Made by a program: the position numbers and the translations under genes. Below the pieces are notes generated by a model. The model was not told the origin of the DNA and made no database searches. It worked only from the letters and a program-made list of their open reading frames with translations. A stretch of DNA of 64,000 bases. It comes from Chloroflexota bacterium (GTDB lineage: Bacteria > Chloroflexota > Dehalococcoidia > Bin125). Positions 48,526 through 64,000 of the stretch are shown piece after piece. The DNA is taken from NCBI GenBank assembly GCA_026707145.1, contig JAPOXK010000027.1, positions 1 through 64,000 of the forward strand, given 5' to 3'. Every line of letters begins with the position of its first letter. The first letter of the stretch is position 1.

Positions 48526-48935
48526 CGGTCGCGGTCGCGCTTGCGGTCGTATCCGGCCAGCGCGGTGAGCGTCCGCAGCGCTGCCAGGCCGTAAAGCAGA
48601 CGCTCGGCCGCGCTGAGATCGACGGCGGCCAACTCCTCGCTGCGCAAGGCCACCGGATCCGGCACCCCGGGATGATCGAACGCTTCCGCGTCGATGCCGA
48701 TCCGCAGCTCCCTCAATTCGCCCTCACGCGTCACGACGATGCAGCCGTGATCGCGCGTGCCCGCTGCCTCCGTCTCCACCTCGACGGCTTCTGTGAAGAA
48801 CGCGCCGGGAAACGTGGGAAAGGGACGAATGTCTGCCGCCGTGCGACGGAGCAGATCCGCCACCTCGGCGGCGGCGCGTTCGATCACGCCGTGCGCATCG
48901 TCCGGCTCTCCCGGGTCACTGTGGGGATGGGTCAC
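48522..48935 (-). CDS. Hypothetical protein
   Basis: ORF convergent with moaC; GTG start proposed (VTHPHSDPGEPDDAHG...). Confidence 0.55.
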   Translation of the reverse strand: MTHPHSDPGEPDDAHGVIERAAAEVADLLRRTAADIRPFPTFPGAFFTEAVEVETEAAGTRDHGCIVVTREGELRELRIGIDAEAFDHPGVPDPVALRSEELAAVDLSAAERLLYGLAALRTLTALAGYDRKRDRDR

Positions 48936-49080
48936 GTCTCGCCATGATGCCCAACCCGTGCGCGCGTGAGGTCGGGTCGCCTCCGGCGCGCACGCGATCG
49001 CGCGGATCAGTGCATCGCCCTTCCGCTCGGATGGTACAGTGAGGGGGATCCCAGCGGGGCGGCGGTGAGGGTCGAGCCGG

Positions 49081-52000
49081 ATGACGGCAGAGTTCTGGAC
49101 GGCGCAGCTCCGTATCGTCAAGGGCGAAGCCAGCGAAGAATCTCCCGAGATCGCGTTCACGGAGCGCTACGGCTCCGGGAGTCGGCGCGAGCGCCTCTAC
49201 ATCGTGGCCGAGCCCGCGCGTCCCGGCAGCGAGCGCTTCATCGGTGAGATGGTCACGCGCATCGGCGAGGAGTTCCTCACGGCCGAGGGATCACTCACCG
49301 GCACCATGCAGGGCATCCTGCGCGCTCGCCAAGCCGAGCTGCGCGACTGGAACCGTCGCAGCTTGCCCAAGGATCGAGCCAGCTACGGCCTTTCCTGTCT
49401 GCTGATCCGCGAGGACGTGTCGCTCTTGTGCCAGCTTGGTCCCAGCTTGGCCTACGTCCGCCACGGCTCGGCCATCGTGCAGCACACGCCGCGTGAGAAA
49501 CGCGCGGCGCGTGCGCTCGGCATCGCCGAGGTCGCGAATCCGGAGTTCCAGCGCGTAGAGATTGGTCCGGAGGGCTACGCTCTGCTCATCAGCCAGTCGT
49601 CGCATACGATCTTTTCGGACGCTGTGCGGGAGCGGCTCCGGGAGGTACCGCCGGACGAAGTCCTCCCGTTCCTATACCCTTTCCTTAACACGCTGCCCAG
49701 CGTATCGGCGCTGGTGGTCGCTCCGCTGCCGGCCGTTGCCTATCTCGCGCCGGAGGCACCCGGCGACGGGGATGTCGCCGCCTTCGTTCCGCTGCAGGGA
49801 GACGAGCCGCTGCCGAGCGGCGCGCGTGAGATGGGGGAAGCGGCCTCGGCCGCTCCGATCGCGCCGCCGCCCGGGCCCGAAGGCGAACGTCCCGCCGCGG
49901 GCGAAAGCAGCGATGCGCGCGGCGGTGATTCGCTCCCTGCACCGCGCTCTGCCGGAGCGCCGCCGGGGTCCGGCGATTCGAGGGGGACCCCGGCACGTAC
50001 GTCCCTGGCGCACTCCGGCGTCCTGGGCGCGATCGCCGCCGGCCGGCGGCGCATCCTCGGTTGGAGAGATCGCGTTGCTGGCGATGATCCCTGGAAAGCC
50101 GTGGAGCCCGAGGCCGCCCCCCCTTCGTCGCTCGGCGATCTTTGGGACGGCTCGGCTGCGGCGGCCGGGTCCGCCGCGGCCGATCGCATTGACCCGGCCG
50201 CGCTGGTGCCGCCGCCGTTCAAACCCGTTGAATTTCATCTGCCCGGCATCTCCGATGATCTCCTCTCCCCGCTTGGTGGCCTTGGAGAGTCCCCCGCCGC
50301 CGCCCAAGAGGCGCCGCCGGACCATTCAGCGAGCGCAGGGGCGCCGGGTGATGACCGCGCCGCTCGCTTCTCCAACGAATCTCCCCCCCAGAGCGACGGC
50401 AGCCTTCCCCTCTTCCCTGAAGAGGACCCTGCGGAGGCCGGCGAGCCGGCTGATGGCGTCTCAGAGGAGGCGGAACCCGCCTACGGACTTGGGGAGCGAA
50501 GGGGATCGGCGCCTGCGGGAGCACGGGAGAGGGCGGCGCCGGGGCGCGGATCACCGGCGTCCGCTCATCGGCGCCCAAGCGAGAGCCGCGATGCTTCCTC
50601 CCCCGGCCGGGAGCAGGGGGACTGGAGCCGTCCCGCCGGGAGCGACGAAGACGTGGGCGAGCCTGCCCTCGCCCCTCCTCCTCTCCTCGAACCCAACCCG
50701 GCCGGCGCGGCAGCGCCACCGGGCGGGGACGACCCCACCGCGCACGCGAGTCTCCTCGGCCCCGGCGCTGCTGCGGCCGCTTCTCCCCAGGCGGCCAACC
50801 CCCTGCTCACACCGATCTTCCCGTTGCCGCTTCCCCAACAGCCGCCGTCTGCTCCGCCGTTCTTGGCAGGCAGGTCCCTTTCCGATGCCGCCGCCAAGGT
50901 GGCGCAACCCACCGCGGTGGCGGCCGACCCGATGGTGGGCCAGGTTTCCTGGCTTGAGGGAGCGCATGCGTTCGAACCCGCCGAACTCGTGATCGCGCCA
51001 TCGGTAAGCGCGCAATCCGGGGCTTGGCCGGCGAACCCCTTCAGCCCGCTGCCCCATGTCTTGCTGCCCGAAAAGCGAGTCCTCGACGCTGCCACTGCCG
51101 CGGACCCCTTGTTTGGGCTGCGCCGCATCGTCCCCAACTTCCGCGCCCGCCGCCGCGCGCGCGGACCCGAAGTGGGCCGCGATCACGTCTGGAGGACGAA
51201 CTGGACAACCGTCGTCTTAATCCTTGGCGGCACGATCGGGGTGCTCTTGATCATAGGGGGAGCGCTGTTGGTACCGGACCTGCTGCGGGAATCGCAGTCC
51301 AACCAGGTCGACAGACTGATCGCCGAGGCGCGCTTGCGCTTCCGCGCCGCCTCGCTCGCGCAGGAGCCGCTGACTGTGCGCGAGGAGCTGGAACTCGCAG
51401 TCGCCAGCGTGGCGGAGGCGCTGGCGTCAGAGCCCGCCAACGAGGAGGCGGTCGCACTTCAAGCCGAGATCGAAACGGCCTTGCGGCGGATCAATCTCAT
51501 CGTTCGGCCGGACGACGTCGCCGTCGCGCTTGACTTGGGCGCGCTCGTCGCGCCGCCATTCGCGCTGGGCGAGGTGGAGCTTGGGCAGTCGGAGATCTAC
51601 CTGCTGGATGAAAGCGGCGGCCGTGTCTTCGCCTGGCCGATTGAAGGGACGGGCGAACCGGCCACCGTGCTGCGCCAAGGGGAACGGGTGGGAGGGGCCA
51701 CCGTCGCGGCTCCGGTTGACGTCCATTGGTCCGTGACCGAGTCGGGCCTGTACATTCTCGACAGCGAGCGCCAACTCTTCCGCTATGCGCCCGGCGCTGG
51801 ACTGAGCGTCATCGGGCTACCGGACGCCGCGACGCTCGGTTCGGTCGACGCGGTCACGACGGAAGGCACCACGCTCTACCTCCTCGACGTCGCGGGCGGG
51901 AGCGTCTGGCGCTACGGCGTCGGCCCGGACGGCTCACTAGTCAGCGGCATGCCGGTGCTGGAGCGGACGGAGCTGGCGGGCGCGAATTCCCTCGTCGTGT

Positions 52001-52350
52001 CGGGCGCCATTTTCGTGGCCAGCGGCGACGGCCGCCTGCGGCGCTTTTTTGGCGGCGGCGAGCAAGCGTTCACAGAGGTCGGCCTCGATCGCCCCCTCCT
52101 GTTCGCGGCGTCGCTGAAGCTCGGCAGCCAGAGCGGTCTGATCTACGCGGTCGACCGAGGAAATAATCGCGTGGTCGTCTTCGACCCCTCTGGCGGCCTG
52201 CTCCTCCAGGTCCGGGACGACCTCCTCGCCGGACTCCGAGGCGTCGCCGTCGACGAAGCGGCCGGTCGGCTCTATTACGTCACGCCGGACGCGCTCCTGA
52301 CCTCGGCCTTGCCTGCGTTCCCGGCCGCGGCCGCCGACCCGACCCGCTAG
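49081..52350 (+). CDS. 1089-aa protein: PP2C-like N-terminal domain, disordered Pro/Ala linker, TM helix, C-terminal beta-propeller-like domain
   Basis: N-terminus resembles PP2C fold (DRASYGLSCLLIREDVSLLCQLGPSLAYVRHGSAIVQHTP ... ALLISQSSHTIF); TM TTVVLILGGTIGVLLIIGGALLV; repeated LYLLDVAGGSVWRYG / LIYAVDRGNNRVVVFDPSGGLL units. Confidence 0.75.
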   Translation: MTAEFWTAQLRIVKGEASEESPEIAFTERYGSGSRRERLYIVAEPARPGSERFIGEMVTRIGEEFLTAEGSLTGTMQGILRARQAELRDWNRRSLPKDRASYGLSCLLIREDVSLLCQLGPSLAYVRHGSAIVQHTPREKRAARALGIAEVANPEFQRVEIGPEGYALLISQSSHTIFSDAVRERLREVPPDEVLPFLYPFLNTLPSVSALVVAPLPAVAYLAPEAPGDGDVAAFVPLQGDEPLPSGAREMGEAASAAPIAPPPGPEGERPAAGESSDARGGDSLPAPRSAGAPPGSGDSRGTPARTSLAHSGVLGAIAAGRRRILGWRDRVAGDDPWKAVEPEAAPPSSLGDLWDGSAAAAGSAAADRIDPAALVPPPFKPVEFHLPGISDDLLSPLGGLGESPAAAQEAPPDHSASAGAPGDDRAARFSNESPPQSDGSLPLFPEEDPAEAGEPADGVSEEAEPAYGLGERRGSAPAGARERAAPGRGSPASAHRRPSESRDASSPGREQGDWSRPAGSDEDVGEPALAPPPLLEPNPAGAAAPPGGDDPTAHASLLGPGAAAAASPQAANPLLTPIFPLPLPQQPPSAPPFLAGRSLSDAAAKVAQPTAVAADPMVGQVSWLEGAHAFEPAELVIAPSVSAQSGAWPANPFSPLPHVLLPEKRVLDAATAADPLFGLRRIVPNFRARRRARGPEVGRDHVWRTNWTTVVLILGGTIGVLLIIGGALLVPDLLRESQSNQVDRLIAEARLRFRAASLAQEPLTVREELELAVASVAEALASEPANEEAVALQAEIETALRRINLIVRPDDVAVALDLGALVAPPFALGEVELGQSEIYLLDESGGRVFAWPIEGTGEPATVLRQGERVGGATVAAPVDVHWSVTESGLYILDSERQLFRYAPGAGLSVIGLPDAATLGSVDAVTTEGTTLYLLDVAGGSVWRYGVGPDGSLVSGMPVLERTELAGANSLVVSGAIFVASGDGRLRRFFGGGEQAFTEVGLDRPLLFAASLKLGSQSGLIYAVDRGNNRVVVFDPSGGLLLQVRDDLLAGLRGVAVDEAAGRLYYVTPDALLTSALPAFPAAAADPTR

Positions 52351-52391
52351 CGCCGCACACGTCTACCCCAGCGGCTGGCTACACTGCTGCT

Positions 52392-53441
52392 ATGTCCTTC
52401 CAGGTGCTCGCGCTCGAAACCTCCTGCGACGAGAACGCCGCTGCGGTGGTGGCGGACGGCCGCACGATTCGCGCATCGGTCGTCGCCTCGCAGATCGAAG
52501 TCCATCGTCGCTACGGCGGCGTTGTGCCCGAGCTCGCAGGAAGGGAGCACCTGCGCAGTCTCGCCGCCGTTCTCCAAGAGACGCTCCATGATGCCGGGTG
52601 TAGCTGGACGGCCCTTGACGCGATCGCCGTCACCCAGGGCCCGGGCCTCGGCGGATCGCTCCTCGTCGGGGTGAACGCCGCCAAGGCGATCGCCTGGGCC
52701 CGCGGCCTGCCTTGCCTGCCGGTACATCATATTGAGGGCCACATCTACGCCAACTGGTTGGATCCCGCGCGCGCTCAGCACGGCGGCGCGCCACCGCCCC
52801 TCCCCGCAGTCTGCCTGGTGGTGAGTGGCGGCCACAGCGAGCTGTTGCTGATGGAGAGTCACGGCCGTCTCACGCGGCTGGGCGGCACGCTCGACGACGC
52901 GGCTGGCGAAGCCTTCGACAAAGTGGCGCGGCTTCTCGGGCTCCCCTTCCCCGGAGGGCCGCCCATTGAGCGCACGGCGGCCGCGGCCCGGCACGCGGCT
53001 GGACGGCTTCCCCGGGCGCGACTTCCGGGCACGTTCGACTTCTCGTTCAGCGGCCTCAAAACGGCAGTGCTGCACAGGGTCCGCGAGCAGCCGCTGCAAA
53101 GCCCGGGTCCGCTGGCCCGTGCCTTCCAAGAGGCGGTGGTCGACGCGCTGGTGACGAAAACGGCGGCGGCGGCGGCGGCCTACGATGTCCGTACGGTGCT
53201 GGCCGCCGGTGGGGTCGCTGCCAACGGCGCCCTGCGAAACGCCTTGCGGGAGCGTTGTGGAGAGCGGTTGGGGATCGAAGTGCGCCTGCCCCCACCGGCG
53301 CTCTGCACGGACAATGCCGCCATGATCGGCGCGGCCGCCTTCTACCGGCGGGATGCCCTCGGCGCGGACGGGTTGCGCTTCGATCTCTTCTCCACGTCGG
53401 GGACGCATTCGATCGCGCAACCCGCCCCGCCGACCGGCTAG
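52392..53441 (+). CDS. tsaD: tRNA N6-adenosine threonylcarbamoyltransferase TsaD
   Basis: LALETSCDENAAAVV, HIEGHIYANWL, VVSGGHSELL, DDAAGEAFDKVARLLGLPFPGGP. Confidence 0.97.
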   Translation: MSFQVLALETSCDENAAAVVADGRTIRASVVASQIEVHRRYGGVVPELAGREHLRSLAAVLQETLHDAGCSWTALDAIAVTQGPGLGGSLLVGVNAAKAIAWARGLPCLPVHHIEGHIYANWLDPARAQHGGAPPPLPAVCLVVSGGHSELLLMESHGRLTRLGGTLDDAAGEAFDKVARLLGLPFPGGPPIERTAAAARHAAGRLPRARLPGTFDFSFSGLKTAVLHRVREQPLQSPGPLARAFQEAVVDALVTKTAAAAAAYDVRTVLAAGGVAANGALRNALRERCGERLGIEVRLPPPALCTDNAAMIGAAAFYRRDALGADGLRFDLFSTSGTHSIAQPAPPTG

Positions 53442-54681
53442 CGCGACTGCACGCTCGGGACCGGCGGCATCGGCTGGACGAGCTGCTCCGGCGCTGCTCC
53501 CACTTGCGGCGCCTGCGCGCGGAAGGGGCGCAATGGGCAAATCGCCGCCGCCCCACAGCTGCAGTAGCCTCTCTCCAGAGCAAGCAGACCCTGTGTGCAG
53601 CCGTTGCGCCAGTCCTGAAGACCGGCCGCCGTCAGCTGCGCCCGCAGGGTCTTGGTCCGTCCGTAGTGCGCGCCCGGCAGCGTCAGCCAACGCTGCTCCA
53701 GCTTGGCGGCGGCCGCGCCTGCCGCCGCCAGCGCGAACGGGTAGGCGGCGTCGACGAGCAGCTGGGTAGCCGCCCCGCTGCTCAGGCCGCTGCGCGCGCT
53801 CAGATCCCGTGTCGCCTCGGCGGGCGGTGCCGAAGCGAGAGCTGCGAAGCGCGCGGCGATCGCACGATCCGCCGCGATCAGGCGCGCAGCGGCCCGCAGG
53901 CGGCGCTCCATGGAATTCGCCGGTCGCGCCGGAGTCAGGGACGGCGGCTGCCCGTCCCACGGCGCGCGCCGCGCCGTCTCGTAGCCGCGAAGCAGGATCG
54001 TTGCCAGCCTTGACGCGTCGCCCGGTCGCGCCGCCGGCAGCTCGGCCAGGGGAGCAGAGCGAGCCAATGCGCGCAGCGCCGCGGTTCCCGTGCCCCCCTG
54101 GCCCAACGCCTGCAGCAGCGCTTCATAGGCGACTTGGTCTCGATGGGACTCCGGCGTCGGAGACGCTCCCTGGAGCGCTCGCTGCAGCCCCAACGCCTTC
54201 ATTCGCAGGCGCCGCCGCCCCAGCCGCGTCAGTGCGGCGCGGAGCGCCCGCGGTTGGCGCGTGAGCGCCAGCGCGCAGCACCGCTCCACTGCGACGGGCG
54301 GCCTGGCGCCGGGTTCGATCGCCCGCAGCTCGGCGATGCGTCCGCCCACGGGTCGCGCCCCCCTGTTGGCGCCGCCGCCTGCTGCGACCACGTGCAGCGT
54401 CACGGCCCGGTAGGCGGGATCGCTCGCATGGCCGTGGGCCCACCAATCGGCGAGGCGGCAGTGCAGCTCCACATCGCCGCGCACGGGGTGCTGCTTTCCA
54501 TTAAGGAAGATGGCGTTGCGGAAATCCGGCCCCGGACCGCCGTTCGCGCGGCCGTGAAAGATCACGCGCAACGGCTCGCCGTCCAGGCAGCGCAGCGGCA
54601 GCGGCAGCGGGCCTTCCGCCCAGGCCCGCTGCAACTCCGCCTCGCCGGATGGCTTCGGGGCGCGGGTCGCGGTCGCTCGCA
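53438..54681 (-). CDS. DUF2851-like protein
   Basis: GPGPDFRNAIFLNGKQHPVRGDVELHCRLADWWAHGHASDPAYRAVTLHVV N-terminal signature and C-terminal Cys cluster CSCGAAAIC. Confidence 0.75.
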
Positions 54682-54687
54682 TCCCGC

Positions 54688-55077
54688 TCACCGAGAGGAG
54701 AAGCGCTGGCGCTTGCCGGGTTGCGCCCGAGGTGGACCGCTCGCCTTCTTCGGAGGCGTTTCGGCTCGCTCGGCGCCGCCGGCTTCGCGCGCCGCGGACG
54801 GATGCGGATCGCTTGTCCGGTACGCGAAACCGGCCTGCTCCGCAATCAGGGTGAGCAGGCGCGACGAAGGGCCGCGGGGGCGGTAGCGTCCGGTCTCCCA
54901 CTCCGAAACGGTTTGCTGGCGAGCGTTCAGCTCCTCTGCCAGCTCGGCTTGGGTGAGCCGCATATGGCGTCGCAAGCGAAGGATGGCGTCCGCATCCCAG
55001 GTGGGATCCCTGCGCTTGGGAGGACGGCGCTGCGCCGCTCTTGCTGCTTGCGGGCCGTCGCCTTGCTCGCTCCGCAT
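54688..55077 (-). CDS. XRE-family HTH transcriptional regulator
   Basis: LRRHMRLTQAELAEELNARQQTVSEWETGRYRPRGPSSRLLTLIAEQAGF. Confidence 0.88.
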   Translation of the reverse strand: MRSEQGDGPQAARAAQRRPPKRRDPTWDADAILRLRRHMRLTQAELAEELNARQQTVSEWETGRYRPRGPSSRLLTLIAEQAGFAYRTSDPHPSAAREAGGAERAETPPKKASGPPRAQPGKRQRFSSR

Positions 55078-55169
55078 CGTTGCACGATACACGGTTCCGT
55101 GTGTTCCGCACAAACCGCTCGGTGGATCGCCGCCGGAGCGCTTCCGATGCGGCGGCTGCATTGCGGCTC

Positions 55170-55199
55170 TTGCATCCCAGCCTGGCGAGCCGATACTAT
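55170..55199 (+). promoter_or_regulatory. Sigma70-type promoter of groES-groEL
   Basis: TTGCAT-N18-TACTAT immediately upstream of CIRCE. Confidence 0.55.
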
Positions 55200-55204
55200 G
55201 CCGC

Positions 55205-55231
55205 TTGGCACTCAGAGGTGAAGAGTGCCAA
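55205..55231 (+). promoter_or_regulatory. CIRCE operator (HrcA binding site)
   Basis: TTGGCACTC-N9-GAGTGCCAA, versus consensus TTAGCACTC-N9-GAGTGCTAA, upstream of groES. Confidence 0.92.
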
Positions 55232-55304
55232 GCGCACCGTCCGATGAGGCGGGTATTCCAGATCCGGCCGCGACCGGCCGGCCAAACGAGCGCCGAGAGG
55301 AACC

Positions 55305-57324
<2,020 letters not shown>

Positions 57325-57350
57325 CCCGTCAGATCCGCGTGGAAAAGCAA

Positions 57351-57380
57351 GAGAGCGGGGCCCCAAGGGGCCCCGCTCTC
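57351..57380. terminator. Strong bidirectional hairpin between convergent groEL and rpoC
   Basis: Perfect inverted repeat GAGAGCGGGGCCCC-AA-GGGGCCCCGCTCTC; no strong U tract on either side. Confidence 0.7.
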
Positions 57381-57420
57381 ATTCGTGGTCACCGTCCTGT
57401 GCAGTCCCTTGACGAGAGAG

Positions 57421-61846
<4,426 letters not shown>

Positions 61847-61854
<8 letters not shown>

Positions 61855-64000
61855 GGACCATCTCCTCGCCCTCGAAGCCGGACAAATTGATATCGAGCTC
61901 TGGGACTTCAGGGCCAACGGCGGCCTCTTCAATCTCCATGCGTTGCTCTTCGGGGTTCAATACCTCGACCGACAGGCCCAGACTTTGCAGCTCTTTGACG
62001 AGCACCTTGAACGACTCGGGCACGCCCGGCTCCAGAACCGGGTCGCCCTTGACGATCGCCTCGTAGACCTTCAGTCGCCCGACGACGTCGTCGCTCTTGA
62101 CGGTCAGAAGCTCCTGCAGGATGTGGGCGGCGCCGTACGCCTCCAATGCCCAGACCTCCATCTCGCCGAAGCGCTGTCCGCCGAACTGCGCCTTTCCGCC
62201 CAGCGGTTGCTGGGTAATCAGCGAATACGGGCCCGTCGAGCGCGCGTGGATCTTGTCCTCCACCAAGTGCACCAGCTTCATCATGTAGATGTAGCCGACC
62301 GACACCGGTTGGTCGATCCGCTCGCCCGTGCGGCCGTCGTAGAGCCACTGCTTGCCGAAGATCGGCGGCGACCCGCGCCCGCTGCTGAAGGCCGCCTGCG
62401 CCCGCGCCACGAGATTCTCGTAGGGCACGCCGCGCGTGCGTGCCTCCCCGATCGACTCCAACCACAGCTCCAAGCAGGCCCGGCGGGCGGCGCCCGGCGC
62501 GTGCTCGTCGAAGACGGGGTCCGGATCGACGCCTTGCTCGTGCAGCCAGCTCGCGGCCTCCTCTTGATCGATCGACTGCTTCATCCCATCGACCGTCGCG
62601 CGGCGCTCGACGGCCCCCGCCTCCCGTGCGATCCAGGCCCGGCCCAGCGCGTCCTCCACGGCGATGTCGCTGGCGCCGTCGAAAACCGGCGTCACGGCCC
62701 GGAAGCCCAGCAGGTTCGCCGCCCAGCCGAGGTGCGTCTCCAGCACTTGCCCCAGGTTCATGCGGCTGGGAACCCCGATCGGGTTCAGGATGAGGTCCAC
62801 GGGCGTCCCGTCTTCCAGGTGCGGCATGTCCTCGGTCGGCATGATCCGGGAGATCACGCCCTTGTTGCCGTGACGGCCCGCCATCTTGTCGCCCTCGGAG
62901 AGCTTGCGGCGCTGCGCGATGGTGACGCGCACGAGCTGGTTGACGCCGGCCGGGAGTTCGCTGTGGTCCTCGCGACGGAAGATCCGAACGTCCACCACCT
63001 TGCCGCGCTCCCCATGCGGCACCCGCAGCGACGTATCCTTCACCTCGCGCGCTTTCTCGCCGAAGATGGCGCGCAGCAGCTTCTCCTCAGCGGTCAGCTC
63101 GGTCTCGCCCTTGGGCGTGATCTTCCCCACCAGGATGTCGCCGGGGCGGACCTCGGCGCCGATCCGGATGATGCCGTCCTCGTCCAGGTCGCGCAGCGAC
63201 TCCTCGCCCACATTGGGGATGTCCCGCGTGATCTCCTCGGGACCCAGCTTCGTGTCGCGCGCCTCGACCTCGTGCTTGGCGATGTGGATCGAAGTGAACT
63301 TGTCGTCCCGCACCAGCGATTCGGAGACGATGATCGCGTCCTCGAAGTTGTAGCCTTCCCAGGCCATGAACGCCACCAGCACGTTCTGCCCCAGCGCCAG
63401 CTCCCCGTTGTGCGTGGACGATGAATCCGCCAGCGGCTGCCCGGCGCTCACGCGATCGCCCTTGGAGACGATCGGACGCTGGTTCACGCAGGTGCCCTGA
63501 TTCGAGCGCATAAACTTGGTGAGCGGGTAGGCGACCTCCGCACCGTCCTCGTACTGCACGACGATCGCCTCTGCCGTCGCGCGCAGCACTTCTCCCTCTT
63601 GCGCCGCAAAGATCACCTGCCCGGAATCGTAGGCGGCGGGACGCTCCATCCCCGTCCCCACCAGTGGCATCTCCGGCCGCACGAGCGGCACCGCCTGCCG
63701 TTGCATGTTCGAACCCATCAACGCGCGGTTCGCGTCGTCGTGCTCCAGGAAGGGGATCAGCGATGTCGCCACCGAGACGATCTGCTTCGGAGAGATGTCC
63801 ATGTAATGGACCTGCCAAGGGGGCACTTCGTCGAAATGATCGCCCTCGCGGACCTCAACCAATTCTTCCGTGAACCGGCCGTCCGCGCTGAGTTTCGCGT
63901 TGGCCTGGGCCACGACGAAGCGCTCCTCCTCGTCGGCGGTGAGATATTCGATCCGCTCCGTGACCTGTGGTTGCAGCGGAATCATCTGGTCGCCGAGCTG
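61847..64000 (-). CDS. rpoB: RNA polymerase subunit beta, C-terminal part (continues past window end)
   Basis: [69 protein letters not shown]; frame open to 64000. Confidence 0.98.

Overview
A 64 kb window of a high-GC bacterial chromosome that is almost entirely housekeeping DNA. The lineage is probably Chloroflexota; this is inferred from protein character, not from a search. Landmarks in order: 5' end of tuf with three upstream tRNA genes (Thr-UGU, Tyr-GUA, Thr-GGU, minus strand); cysS-ispF-ispD-PIN/TRAM; a TIGR03960-like radical SAM; M16 peptidase; lysA; holB-ricT; an origin-type block on the minus strand (rpmH-rnpA-yidD-propeller lipoprotein-yidC-jag-parA-parB) with a near-perfect parS core but no adjacent dnaA; a lytic transglycosylase; CopC; DoxX/SDR; RodZ/PASTA; rpsT; murJ; a zinc-ribbon protein; ileS; proB-ORF-proA; split transketolase; a lone Mrr-type restriction endonuclease in a locally AT-richer islet; thpR; a SWIM-like small protein; fabF-folC; rdgB-moaA-moaC; a 1089-aa PP2C-like/TM/propeller protein; tsaD; a DUF2851-like protein with an XRE regulator; CIRCE-groES-groEL; and rpoC-rpoB (rpoB truncated by the window end). 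I found no complete mobile element, CRISPR array or obvious multi-gene defence system. The best candidates for something undescribed are: the promoter plus mutually exclusive hairpins in the leader of the zinc-ribbon gene (and a similar leader terminator before the SWIM-like gene); the PP2C-like/TM/propeller fusion; the XRE + DUF2851 pair with a possible PD-(D/E)XK-like motif; and parS embedded in a lipoprotein gene inside the yidD-yidC cluster. No database search or structure computation was run.
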